The notes below the pieces were generated by a model. The model had not been told where the DNA came from. It searched no databases and saw nothing but the letters and a program-made list of their open reading frames with translations. Below, piece after piece: positions 29,731 to 38,701 of a stretch of DNA of 38,701 nucleotides. Positions within the stretch are counted from its first letter, which is position 1, and every line of letters begins with the position of its first letter. A program made the position numbers and the translations under genes. Origin of the DNA: Methanobacteriota archaeon. Its GTDB lineage: Archaea; Thermoplasmatota; Poseidoniia; Poseidoniales; Thalassarchaeaceae. The stretch lies in NCBI GenBank assembly GCA_019654055.1, contig BPDA01000010.1, positions 1 to 38,701 of the forward strand, written 5' to 3'.

Positions 29731-30735
29731 TCACCTCCTCTTGGGTGGCTTTGGGAATCTGGCTCTGATGTTCTCGCACTCCTGATTTATCTCTGCGATT
29801 CGCTCTTCGTCCCAAGGCTCACCGTCGAAATGATCCATCCTAACTGCGATGCTTGCCTTGCCGGCGAGGAAGCGCGCTATCTTGCCCCTGACCCATCGCG
29901 GGGACCTGGAGACTTGAGGCAACGAGAACAGGACGGGTGAGTGCTTCGGCGGCGGTGCGCCCCTTCGGTGGGCTGCCATCGCGCCACTCGCTCCGAGAAC
30001 CTGTAGGGAACCGGAGGGCATCCTTGCCAGCCTCTCGCGACCGCCTGCGAGCACCACCAGCCTAGCAGCCCCGAGGGGGCCGAGCAGGAGGCTCAGGGTC
30101 GGCACGTACTGTCGAGCGAGTTCGCGCGTGGCCTCCTCGGTAGACCTCAGTCTCTCCCCCAATGCAACAACGCCCGAGGCATGTGCATTGAGAGCAATCC
30201 ACTCGGTCTCGCCCGGCTGGTGCTTAGGAGCGGAGACACCGAGAGCTGTGGCCGCTGAATCCATCGAATCAGCCCCCGCCACAGCCGCGGGAATCGCTCG
30301 CCTCTGCCCATCCAAATCGACCTCAGCAAGAAACAGTCCTGCCCATTCGACACACCTCGCCTCGTTGGTTGTCCAAGAGGCTCTAAGTTCGGTTGTAGCC
30401 GAAGATAGCATGTCAAGACGGCGGTCGAAGTCGCCAGCGGCATCGGCCACCCCACGCTTCGCCAACCGGGTAGAGGCTTCCGAGAGTAGCTTCTGCTCGT
30501 CTTCATCAAGCTCGGGCCAATCTGGGTCCGACATCGCCCCCATGGCGTCAGCCACTGCTTCGGGGAACCTCTCAGACAGGGCTCTGGCCTCCGGGCTCAT
30601 CCTGCCCGACTGGAGGTCGTGCAGCCTGTCTGCCAGAGCCCCCAGTGACCTCTTGGACGACCAGGCTATCTCGTCGACGACCGCTGCTTCGGAATCGATG
30701 ACCCTAGCAAGCCTCCAATCGTAGTGAATCCGCAC
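29731..30735 (-). CDS. Nop5/Nop56-58 family C/D box sRNP protein
   Basis: Upstream partner of fibrillarin; NPSGSLQVLGASGAMAAHRRGAPPPKHSPVLFSLPQVSRSPRWVRGKIARFLAGKASIAVRMDHF typical Nop domain end. Confidence 0.88.
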   Translation of the reverse strand: MRIHYDWRLARVIDSEAAVVDEIAWSSKRSLGALADRLHDLQSGRMSPEARALSERFPEAVADAMGAMSDPDWPELDEDEQKLLSEASTRLAKRGVADAAGDFDRRLDMLSSATTELRASWTTNEARCVEWAGLFLAEVDLDGQRRAIPAAVAGADSMDSAATALGVSAPKHQPGETEWIALNAHASGVVALGERLRSTEEATRELARQYVPTLSLLLGPLGAARLVVLAGGRERLARMPSGSLQVLGASGAMAAHRRGAPPPKHSPVLFSLPQVSRSPRWVRGKIARFLAGKASIAVRMDHFDGEPWDEERIAEINQECENIRARFPKPPKRR

Positions 30736-30898
30736 GCTTCGCCGTAGCGCCGCTTCGCTTCAACGGTGCGGTCCAATCCCAGCGGCACTCGGAGGCGGGG
30801 TCCGGGCTTTTCCGCTAGCCAGCGTAACCGATAATTCAATAGACGGTTTGATTGTCGCTGTTTCGGTTGGCGTTTAACCGGCTAGGGGTGATGTAGAG

Positions 30899-31279
30899 AT
30901 GTTCTGTCCTGAGTGCGGCGCGCTATCATACCCTGATTCATCTGGGAACATCCGTTGCGACAACTACCAGTGCAAGTATGAGGGACCTCTATCTGGTAAG
31001 GACGGTTCAGGAGGCACCTTCACCGACCCGATGACAGGGGAAACGGTGGATCTAACCAGAGCAACTGCATCAGGAGATGAGAAGTCATTGAAGCATCTGA
31101 CGGAAGTTGTCGAGGAGCAAGTCGCTCGAGGTACACTAAGGGTGGGTGACATTCGCTGCCCCGAGTGCGATTGTAACGAGATATTTGTGGAACTAAAGCA
31201 AACTAGGTCAAGTGATGAGCCAGAAACGAAGATATGCCAATGTTCAGCTTGTGGCAAGCGCTTCCGAGAATACCAATAA
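30899..31279 (+). CDS. transcription factor S (TFIIS-like)
   Basis: N-terminal MFCPECG ribbon and C-terminal CPECDCNEIFVELKQTRSSDEPETKICQCSACGKRFREY. Confidence 0.9.
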   Translation: MFCPECGALSYPDSSGNIRCDNYQCKYEGPLSGKDGSGGTFTDPMTGETVDLTRATASGDEKSLKHLTEVVEEQVARGTLRVGDIRCPECDCNEIFVELKQTRSSDEPETKICQCSACGKRFREYQ

Positions 31280-31337
31280 GCTGCCCGAATGAATGAAAGA
31301 CCCCCGATTAAATGGAGATTTGCGACGAGGTGATTCC

Positions 31338-32085
31338 ATGCTCAGAGTGACCGCCAGTACCCCCTTAATGCGCGAAATCGTAGATCTCCTCTCGGTACTG
31401 ACCGAGGAGGCCAAGATGAGCTGGGGCGAGAAGGGGCTCACCATCAATGTGGTCGACGGCTCACACGTCGCCCTCCTGTCCGCGACCATATCGGACGCCT
31501 GCTTCGAGACCTACGAGGTCGAGCCGGTCGAGATTGGGCTGGAGCTCGGCAAGCTGCGCGACCTCCTCACCCTAGCAGGTCCGTCGGACCTGGTCGAGAT
31601 TGACTACGATGACGCGGTCGGCGCAGTTAACGTCAGGGTTGGCGAGGTGCACAGGATACTGCGTGGTCTCGACACCGGTACCATGCAGGACCCCAAGCTC
31701 CCGGTATTGGATTTCGACAGCAGCGCCGCCATCGGCGCTGAGAAGCTCTCCTAGGGCGCTCAGGGCGGCCAAGTTCGTAGGAGAGCTCGTCGACCTGAGC
31801 CTAGACAGCAAGGAGATGAGGGTCAGCGTTAGCGTCGAGGCTGGGGAGGGCGTCAACGTTCGCTTCGAGTCCGGGGAGTTGAGCGACTTGGTGTGCCCCT
31901 CGCCGACCCAAGGCACCTACAGCCTGCAGTTCCTCGACCCCCTGACGAGGAAGCTAGCCGCCGGGCTCGCCCAAGACGTGAGGGTGCAGTTCCAAGACAA
32001 GTACCCGCTGAGGCTCGACTGGACCAGTAACGACGGCGGTGCGAGCTGGACTTACTTCCTAGCGCCACGAGTGACTAACGACTGA
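31338..32085 (+). CDS. pcn: DNA polymerase sliding clamp (PCNA), frameshift near 31753
   Basis: MLRVTASTPLMREIVDLLSVLTEEAKMSWGEKGLTINVVDGSHVALLSATI; after shift KFVGELVDLSLDSKEMRVSV...YPLRLDW...YFLAPRV. Confidence 0.9.
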
Positions 32086-32122
32086 CCCGTGAACTCTTGA
32101 GGTCGAACTAGGGCGGCGAGCC

Positions 32123-33208
32123 ATGGGCCGCTCTGTCAGTGTGATTGTCCCGAGTGTCGGCAACGCGGACGAGCTCGGAATCGCTCTGGACGGGTTGCTA
32201 GCCCAGACCTACTACGGCCCGCTCGAGGTGGTGGTGGTGGGTCCGAGCGAGGATCCAGGCAGACAGCAGGCCGAATCGAGAGGGGTTCGCTTCATCGACG
32301 ACGCGGGCTCGCGCACACGGGCTGATGCCTGCAACGTCGCGCTGGATTCGATTGAGTCTGAGTTGGTTTTCTTCACCGATGATGACGTCATCGTGCCCAA
32401 TGGCTGGGTCGAGAGCCTCGTCCGCTGGTTCGAGCGTCCCGAGGTGGCTGGTGTGGGGGGTCCGAACTTCGCTCCTCCGGAGAGTTCCTCCACGCAGCAG
32501 CAGATAATTGACGTCAGCTTCTGCAGCAGGATTTTCACCGCTGGGACCAACTACGGCAGGAGGGGTGAGGGCGAACTCGAGGAGGTCGAGCAGCTGCCGG
32601 GTGTCAACTCGGCCTACCGGCGTTCCGTCCTTGTTGATGTCGGCGGTTTCCCAGCAGGGTGCATCGGTGCGGAGGACGTGATTCTTGACCACAGAATTAG
32701 GAAGGCGGGTCATCGTCTGTGGACCGACCCGGGGGCTGTAATCTGGCACCGCAGGCGAGACCTATCGAGGGTCAAGCGGCAGATTCGCAACTACGGGATG
32801 GTCAGAAGCCTAGCCAGCCACGAGCATCGCGAACTGAGGGCCTGGAGCCATGTGATGGTGGCGCTGTTTCCTCCAATCGTGATTGCGGGGTTTGCCTTCT
32901 TCTTCTGGGGGACGGAAAATGGCGGCTTAGGCTCGCCCTGGTGGGACCTGTCTCTGGGAGCAGTCCCGATGGGGTGGTCCCGAGCGGGGGTGCTTGCCCT
33001 GCCCAGTCTCATCCTGCTGTACAACTTGATTGCCTGGTATGGGGCTGCAACTGGTAGCTCTCCATGCCGGACCCCGAAGACGGTGTTCCTGTCCTCGATT
33101 GCCACATTCGTTTTACACTGGAACTACGGTATGGGGGTGCTGAGGGGCTGGTGGAGGATATTCACCGGCAACTCCGGCCTGCAGATAGACGACCGGGCTA
33201 GAGACTAA
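32123..33208 (+). CDS. family 2 glycosyltransferase, membrane associated
   Basis: VIVPSVGNADELGIALDGLLAQTY, FFTDDDVIVPNGW, PGVNSAYRRSVLVDVGGF, C-terminal TM segments. Confidence 0.88.
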   Translation: MGRSVSVIVPSVGNADELGIALDGLLAQTYYGPLEVVVVGPSEDPGRQQAESRGVRFIDDAGSRTRADACNVALDSIESELVFFTDDDVIVPNGWVESLVRWFERPEVAGVGGPNFAPPESSSTQQQIIDVSFCSRIFTAGTNYGRRGEGELEEVEQLPGVNSAYRRSVLVDVGGFPAGCIGAEDVILDHRIRKAGHRLWTDPGAVIWHRRRDLSRVKRQIRNYGMVRSLASHEHRELRAWSHVMVALFPPIVIAGFAFFFWGTENGGLGSPWWDLSLGAVPMGWSRAGVLALPSLILLYNLIAWYGAATGSSPCRTPKTVFLSSIATFVLHWNYGMGVLRGWWRIFTGNSGLQIDDRARD

Positions 33209-35100
33209 GCGGCCTCGGCAGCACCGAGCTCGCCAGTCTGAATCATCCACTGCGAGGCGTACACATTGTCGTTGTCAAGCAGCTCGCGATGGGTGCCGCG
33301 CTCGACAATCACGCCATCGACCATGGCTACTATCTCATCGGCCTTGCGAATGGTCGCCAGTCGGTGAGCGACTGCGATGGTTATCCTGTCAGAGTCGCCG
33401 TTCGACCCGTCGAATAGCGACATCTGGATACGCTTCTCGGTCTCTGCGTCCAGAGCCGCTGAGGCCTCGTCCAAAATCAGCAGGTCGGGGTTCTTGAGCA
33501 GCGCGCGCGCCAGAGCTACCCTAGCGCGCTGTCCGCCCGACAGCATGACGCCCCGGTCGCCGACCATCGTATCAATGCCATCTGGCAGTTGCGAGACGAA
33601 CTCCCAGGCTCCCGCGGTTTCGAGGGCTTTCCTGATTTCGTCCTCCGAGGCCTCGCGGGCATAGCAAACGTTGGACCTGACGTTGCCGTAGAACATGAAC
33701 GGATCTTGCGACACGAAGCCGATTCTGTCGCGCAAGGACTCGATGGCGTAGTCGTTGATGTCTATTCCGTTGATTTTCACCGTGCCTTGCTGGGGCTCGT
33801 AGAACCTCTCGATTAGCTTGAGGATGGTGCTCTTGCCCGCGCCTGTGTGCCCCATGACTCCGAGGAACTCGCCAGAGGATGCGGAGAAGGAGATGCCGTT
33901 GAGCACGTTGGCCTCGGATGTCGGGTAGGCGAAGGAGACATCGTCGAACGAAATCGAGCGAATCGGTCCAGCCAATGGGATGGCGTCCGGCTTGTCGAAG
34001 ATGGATGGCTCGAGGTCGATGAGCGCGAACACCCTCTTGGAGGCGGCCTCTCCCCTCTGGAGCTGATTTAGAAGCATTCCGAGAATGAACATAGGCATCG
34101 TCATTCTCGTGCTAATCAAAAGGAACGTGACAAACTGGCCTACAGTGATCTCTTCAGACTCCATAAGCCACCCTCCTGCAGAGACTAGTAGGGCGAACGA
34201 CAGGCCGGCTACCACGTAAATCCCGGGAATGAATCGATTGCGCAGGTTGGCCGCGTGAATCGCCTGATCACGGTAGTCGCCGCTCTCGCTCTCGACGCGA
34301 GAACGCTCGAAGTCGCTTGCGTTGTAGGCCTGCACCGTGACGATGCCGGCCAGCACGTTCTCCAAAATGGCGACTATTCCTCCGGTGCTCTCGCGCTGCT
34401 TGCGGTAACGGCGCTGGACCCGAGTGGAGAACCAAACCACCATGGGTATTACCAGAACCAATGGAATCCCTAGAATCAGTGCCAACGTGGGTGACATCCA
34501 GAACATAATCGCGAACGCAGCGGTGAAGGTGATGAAGATCCTAATCATCGAGGTCGATGAGTCCGAGACGATGTCCTCCAATTGCGCCACGTCCGCAGAC
34601 AAGACTGCCATCAGATTACCTGTCTGACGGGTCTCGAAGTAGGATGCCTCCATCGCCATCAGGCTGCTGGTCGCATCCATACGAATGTCATGCTGGACCT
34701 TGTAGGCGGTAGACTGCCAGAGGTACTCGCTGAGGCCTTGGAAGACGGCGAGGAAGGAGAACGAAATCAGAATCATAAGGCCGAATCCCAATTCGATGGA
34801 TCCCACGGGGCCAAGTTCCGGGAGATGGCTCGAACTGACAAGGGACTGTATGGTAGAGCTGGTGAAATCCCCGCTCTGATACCAGTCTGCTGCCATGCCA
34901 ATCACGACGAAGGGTAACAGGTCGAACGCGCGGGCGGCCGCATTGGCTGCGAACCCCCCGACTGCACGCTTCCAGTATCGCTTGACATAGGGGACAATGC
35001 GCCATATCTTGCGGCCCACGACTTGCTTCTCGTCGAGCAGGTCCGACTCGTCTTTGCTGATTGCTATGCCCGGTGCTGGGGCATCGTCGTCGTCAGACAC
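33205..35100 (-). CDS. ABC transporter, fused permease/ATPase (MsbA-like), GTG start
   Basis: Walker A GHTGAGKST, signature LSGGQRARVALARAL, Walker B LLILDEASAALD, six TM N-terminal domain. Confidence 0.93.
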   Translation of the reverse strand: MSDDDDAPAPGIAISKDESDLLDEKQVVGRKIWRIVPYVKRYWKRAVGGFAANAAARAFDLLPFVVIGMAADWYQSGDFTSSTIQSLVSSSHLPELGPVGSIELGFGLMILISFSFLAVFQGLSEYLWQSTAYKVQHDIRMDATSSLMAMEASYFETRQTGNLMAVLSADVAQLEDIVSDSSTSMIRIFITFTAAFAIMFWMSPTLALILGIPLVLVIPMVVWFSTRVQRRYRKQRESTGGIVAILENVLAGIVTVQAYNASDFERSRVESESGDYRDQAIHAANLRNRFIPGIYVVAGLSFALLVSAGGWLMESEEITVGQFVTFLLISTRMTMPMFILGMLLNQLQRGEAASKRVFALIDLEPSIFDKPDAIPLAGPIRSISFDDVSFAYPTSEANVLNGISFSASSGEFLGVMGHTGAGKSTILKLIERFYEPQQGTVKINGIDINDYAIESLRDRIGFVSQDPFMFYGNVRSNVCYAREASEDEIRKALETAGAWEFVSQLPDGIDTMVGDRGVMLSGGQRARVALARALLKNPDLLILDEASAALDAETEKRIQMSLFDGSNGDSDRITIAVAHRLATIRKADEIVAMVDGVIVERGTHRELLDNDNVYASQWMIQTGELGAAEAA

Positions 35101-35120
35101 GTCCCTCCGTTAGGAGGGAC
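35101..35120 (-). promoter_or_regulatory. 8-bp inverted repeat abutting the GTG start of the ABC transporter and enclosing a GGAGG
   Basis: Minus strand GTCCCTCC-TAAC-GGAGGGAC-GTG; perfect 8-bp stem, 4-nt loop. Confidence 0.55.
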
Positions 35121-35194
35121 GCGTTTGAATGCTTCACTCCGACAAATTTCCCACCGAATCGGTTTATGTGGATGCCTTGGCTCGGCACGGTTAC

Positions 35195-35268
35195 GCGTCC
35201 ATGATGTAGGGGTAGCATTAGGGGTTTCCAACCCCTCCGCCGGGGTTCAAATCCCCGTGGGCGCACCA
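35195..35268 (+). tRNA. tRNA-Gly (TCC)
   Basis: GCGTCCA...AGGGG-TTTCCAA-CCCCT...GGTTCAAATCC...TGGGCGC-A-CCA; cloverleaf stems pair, CCA encoded. Confidence 0.92.
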
Positions 35269-35318
35269 CCAATATTCCTCTACGTTCAGTTCATCAACAG
35301 GGCCCCTGTCGAGCGTCC

Positions 35319-35519
35319 GTGCAGACGCGCCAGAAGTTAGGGGTATTGCTGATGCTTCTGTTCATGCCAATCAACGGACCGTTGTGGAGAATGGGTCTCT
35401 CGGAGATTGGGTACGAGGTCCCGTTGGGCGAGTTCCAGGGTTTTGCCCTGACCCTGATTCTGTTTGTGGTCGGGGCGGGGTTGCTGATTGGCCCCAAAAT
35501 CCAACGTACTACCGAATAG
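35319..35519 (+). CDS. small two-TM hypothetical protein
   Basis: 66 aa, MQTRQKLGVLLMLLFMPINGPLWRMGLSEIGYEVPLGEFQGFALTLILFVVGAGLLIGPKIQ. Confidence 0.5.
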   Translation: MQTRQKLGVLLMLLFMPINGPLWRMGLSEIGYEVPLGEFQGFALTLILFVVGAGLLIGPKIQRTTE

Positions 35520-36393
35520 AGTAGAGCCGTGAGGGCCAGTCGCTGTGGATCTTCGTCATCAGATTGATGACCTCTTCCTCTTCCCAATCGGCCTCCAGCA
35601 GCGCGGAGCACAGTTGCTGCGTGCGTTTGGGCACGGTCTTGGGTCCGAGCACGGCGCCCGGCCTGCGCGGGTCGTCGAGGAAGTCGGTCTCCATTCCCCA
35701 AGGGGCGTTGGCGCTGGCGGCGGTGTCCGCGATTGTCTCCACGCTGCTGCTGCCCACGCTGACTGTCGCGGCGAGGCCGTGCGTGAAGTCGGCACTGACG
35801 TCTGCGGGCGCGTAGTGGCGAATCGCCCTGTCCCGGGCGAGGCCTGCCTCGTCGCAAAGCGCGGCGAGCTCTCGGCAGGTAGTCACACCGTTGTCCTCGA
35901 CGTGCAGCTGGACCGATGTGCCCACTGCAGCAGCCATGGCCATTACCTCTCTGAGCATGTCGTTAGCAGCTTCCCAGGTCTCACCGGAGACCGCATAGTG
36001 CGGCCTGCCTACCTCGCCCAGGCAAACGGCGTTCCCGGCCTCGATGTGGTCGAGCGCCAGACCCACTGCCTCTAGGTGGAGCTCGGTTGCCCTCGCTAGG
36101 CCGAGAGGTTCAATCTGGTGCTCCCATGCCACAGGATGCGGGCCCAGAACGACGCCGACGTTGACCCCCGAAGCCCTAGCCTCCTCAGCCATCGACAGTG
36201 TTTCCGAGTAGGCTACCCGATAGCCGTCTAGGTCGATTGGCAGACCTGAGGAGAAACCGGGCTTGTGGACGAGCATGATTCCGGTGCCTCCTACTCTGGA
36301 GAACTCCAAGACCGCGTCGAGGAACCTGTTTGACCGATCTAGGTGCATGTGCTGATCGAGGATGGGGCCTGTCCAGCACCCGTCCATCAGCAT
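35509..36393 (-). CDS. TatD-like metal-dependent hydrolase
   Basis: ILDQHMHLD, GPHPVAWE, CLGEVGRPHY, VQLHVEDN, MMETDFLDD-type terminal motif (GMETDFLDDPRRPG). Confidence 0.78.
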   Translation of the reverse strand: MLMDGCWTGPILDQHMHLDRSNRFLDAVLEFSRVGGTGIMLVHKPGFSSGLPIDLDGYRVAYSETLSMAEEARASGVNVGVVLGPHPVAWEHQIEPLGLARATELHLEAVGLALDHIEAGNAVCLGEVGRPHYAVSGETWEAANDMLREVMAMAAAVGTSVQLHVEDNGVTTCRELAALCDEAGLARDRAIRHYAPADVSADFTHGLAATVSVGSSSVETIADTAASANAPWGMETDFLDDPRRPGAVLGPKTVPKRTQQLCSALLEADWEEEEVINLMTKIHSDWPSRLYSIR

Positions 36394-36397
36394 GCTC

Positions 36398-36927
36398 TCA
36401 CGCTAGGGCTCCCTCTTCCTCGAGAAGTCCCGTCCAGTGCCGCACCGCCATCTCTGCGATCTTCTTCGAGGACTGGCCTAGTACGACCCCATGGCCGTTG
36501 TTGAACAGTAGAATCTGTGCGTTGTGCAGCGCGGCGTTGATTCTCAGGGCGCCTAGCCTACCATCGAGCTCGATGTCGGCGAACCTCTCGGCTGCCAGAT
36601 CGGTCATCACCGCCCTGCCTATTGAGAACCTGATTAGCATGCCTCCCATCTCCATCGTCAGGTTCTCCTCCGACATCCCCAGAGTCAGTAACAGCTCCTG
36701 GATGGCGATTCTCGCAACCTCGGCTCTGGCGATGCCGTGCACGAGCACGGAACCCTCCGGCTCAACGACGAAGGTAGCACGGGGCTGCTCGTGGCTCACC
36801 ACGACATAGGGACCGCTCCTCGTCCCACCGGCCATCGACACGGCATCCTGGTGGTCAATCGGCGACGATGGAGTGAACTGAATGTCTGGGTCTCGATTGC
36901 GACCACAATCCTGCCTTCCTCCATCAT
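36398..36927 (-). CDS. possible divergent TBP-like protein, probably frameshifted near 36890
   Basis: Two resembling half-repeats: RATFVVEPEGSVLVHGIARAEVARIAIQELLLTLG and AQILLFNNGHGVVLGQSSKKIAEMAVRHWTGLL, similar to TBP repeat ends; ATG at 36927 overlaps the upstream stop. Confidence 0.4.
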
Positions 36928-37741
36928 CTCTCCTCCCTGTTCACCGGTTCTGGGTCCGGCCAGGCAGTGACTGCAGCCTCCAGAGAGGGCAGCCAGGCTT
37001 GGTGGACCGGTACCAGCAAGGTGGAGTCAGATGCCTTCGCATCATCAACCCTGCTGTTCCTCAATTCTGCGAGCGCGCCCCTCAAACGGGAGGCGAAGCG
37101 GCTGTTGCGCTCTGATATCAGCTCGGCTGTCAAGGCCCCCTGCTCCTCAATCCACCAAGCCGCGCATGATGCCGCGGCGGCCCCTAGGTCCGGGTTGGCG
37201 TCCTTCGATCTCTCGACCATCTGAACCGCCGCCGAGCGGGTCTTGCGCCAGCGTCGCGAGGTTGTGAGGGTCGCTAGGAGGTTGAACACCCGCGACTGCT
37301 CGTCGGCGCTCCTGAACTCCCAATCCACCCAGTCCGAATCATCCAATTCTGGCTCGATGGCGTAGATAGGCATGCCACCTCTGGCATTGTCGGCGTGAAG
37401 AAGAGTCGGACCTGTTCCGGGTCGGGAATCTTCGGGCCGTCAACATCGTACTCCTGCAGGTCCTTCATCAGCCGTCCCAGCACGGTCCCCGAGGCTATGG
37501 CGGCCTCGATATGCACGCCGGGGCTCTCCCTGTCCTGCTTCTCGTCATGCCTCCATCCACTGAGGTCACTGAGGCTGAACAGCAGCGCGAGGCCGTCCCA
37601 CGATTCCCGGTACCTCAGCGAGTTCGGCATACGAACGCAAGGGAGGTGCGGCCACAGCACGATGCGTCCGCCTTCGGGGTCGTCTAAGACGGTCGGATTC
37701 CAACGTAGTTGGGGCACTTCCACGGGGGTGCGAGTGGTCAC
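36924..37741 (-). CDS. hypothetical protein, frameshift near 37393
   Basis: MTTRTPVEVPQLRWNPTVLDDPEGG...EQVRLFFTP continues in another frame as ARGGMPIYAIEPELDDSDWVDWEF... Confidence 0.5.
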
Positions 37742-37812
37742 CCTCGATTGAAGACAACGGTCGAAAAACCGATTCGACGAAGATTGCCGAAATGTAGGAT
37801 TGAAGGGGGGTG

Positions 37813-37836
37813 GACTCTCGAGACGGCTTGAGAGTC
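37813..37836 (+). promoter_or_regulatory. 7-bp inverted repeat directly abutting the thioesterase ATG
   Basis: GACTCTC-GAGACGGCTT-GAGAGTC-ATG. Confidence 0.45.
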
Positions 37837-38286
37837 ATGTCCGAGCCCTACTCCCTCGAACCCGTCGTGCTGCTGAACGAGGTATTTCCGGGGCACACCA
37901 ACTCGATGGACACGTTGTACGGAGGTCGTTTGATGTCAATTATGGACACCGCTGCCGGAATGGTCTCGAGCAAGTATGCGCACAAGGAGTTCGTTACCGT
38001 GTCGGTCGATGCCCTCAAGTTCCGCAGACCAGCCTACCAGGGGGACATCATCCGCACCACCTCGAGGGTCGTCTGGACCTCGCCACACACCCCTGGCATT
38101 CATGTGGTCTCATGCCGACTCTCGCGCTCTGAGTGGGAGGGCGAGGAGATTTGCTCTGGCTTCTTCTTCATGGTGGCAGTCGACTCCGAGATGCGTCCGA
38201 CGGGGATTCCGCAGTTCTCGCCATCCACGGACGAGGAGATGGGGCTGTGGAACAGGGCACAGGCCGCCCGGGACGCCATGGGATGA
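37837..38286 (+). CDS. acyl-CoA thioesterase, hotdog fold
   Basis: VFPGHTNSMDTLYGGRLMSIMDTAAGMVSSKYAHKEFVTVSVDALKFRRPAYQGDII. Confidence 0.88.
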   Translation: MSEPYSLEPVVLLNEVFPGHTNSMDTLYGGRLMSIMDTAAGMVSSKYAHKEFVTVSVDALKFRRPAYQGDIIRTTSRVVWTSPHTPGIHVVSCRLSRSEWEGEEICSGFFFMVAVDSEMRPTGIPQFSPSTDEEMGLWNRAQAARDAMG

Positions 38287-38413
38287 GCAGCGGTGTTCTG
38301 ATAATGTGACTTAGGGGCGTGTTTCGGCGTCCTACTCGTGTGCGCGTAAGGGGCGCGCGCGAGCACTCAGCACCCCGAGAGTTATAGCCAATCGGAACCG
38401 CTGGAGGTTCGGG

Positions 38414-38701
38414 ATGTATTCTGTCGGGCTAACGCCCGACCGAGATGAGGAAAAGTCGGAACTGTTCGGCAATCTGAGTCTGGTCGGGTCTGGAGGGAGG
38501 TTTGTAGCGGTCCTCACCAAGCGTCAGCTGACGCTGGAGAGGTTCGACGGGCATGGCATCCGACTCTCCTTGGCCTCGATCTCGAGAATGCGTCACATGA
38601 AGGTCCCGTTGTTCCCCTCCGGAACTGTCCCCCTAGGGTTACTGGCCATCTACCTCGGCACGAGCGTCCTGATGCCGCCGTACGCGATGGTTGCGATGGC
38701 A
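38414..38701 (+). CDS. hypothetical membrane protein (partial, runs off right edge)
   Basis: Open frame MYSVGLTPDRDEEKSELFGNLSLVGSGGRFVAVLTKRQLTLERFDGHGIRLSLASISRMRHMKVPLFPSGTVPLGLLAIYLGTSVLMPP... Confidence 0.5.
   Translation, partial: MYSVGLTPDRDEEKSELFGNLSLVGSGGRFVAVLTKRQLTLERFDGHGIRLSLASISRMRHMKVPLFPSGTVPLGLLAIYLGTSVLMPPYAMVAMA

Noticed and set aside
1-38701. Mobile element or integrated virus
   Set aside because: No transposase, integrase, terminal repeats or capsid-like genes; both tRNAs lack adjacent integrase or visible partial tRNA repeats.

Overview
The window is about 60% GC by eye and looks like a euryarchaeal chromosome segment, probably Marine Group II/Poseidoniales-like (an inference from gene content only). 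Archaeal information-processing genes include the RFC small subunit, PCNA, TFS, a fibrillarin/Nop5 pair, a TFIIB-family protein, a possible TBP-like protein and two tRNAs. Metabolic and repair genes include panB, IcmF, an acyl-CoA synthetase, a SMUG1-like uracil-DNA glycosylase, Fpg/MutM, a Cas4/RecB-like PD-(D/E)XK nuclease, a PI-PLC-like lipoprotein and a two-dioxygenase plus RidA cluster resembling the 2-aminophenol meta-cleavage module. The best candidate for something undescribed is a tandem array at 16180-19714. It encodes two paralogous large proteins with an N-terminal zinc ribbon that match no family I recognise, and one copy is split into two ORFs. Other notable signals are inverted repeats abutting several start codons, a structured non-coding segment around 22360-22690, and an APC permease with a C-terminal EF-hand-like motif. 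Caution: at least a dozen genes are broken by single-nucleotide frameshifts, densest at 14.5-16.1 kb. This points to indel errors in the assembly, or local gene decay, and it limits several claims.
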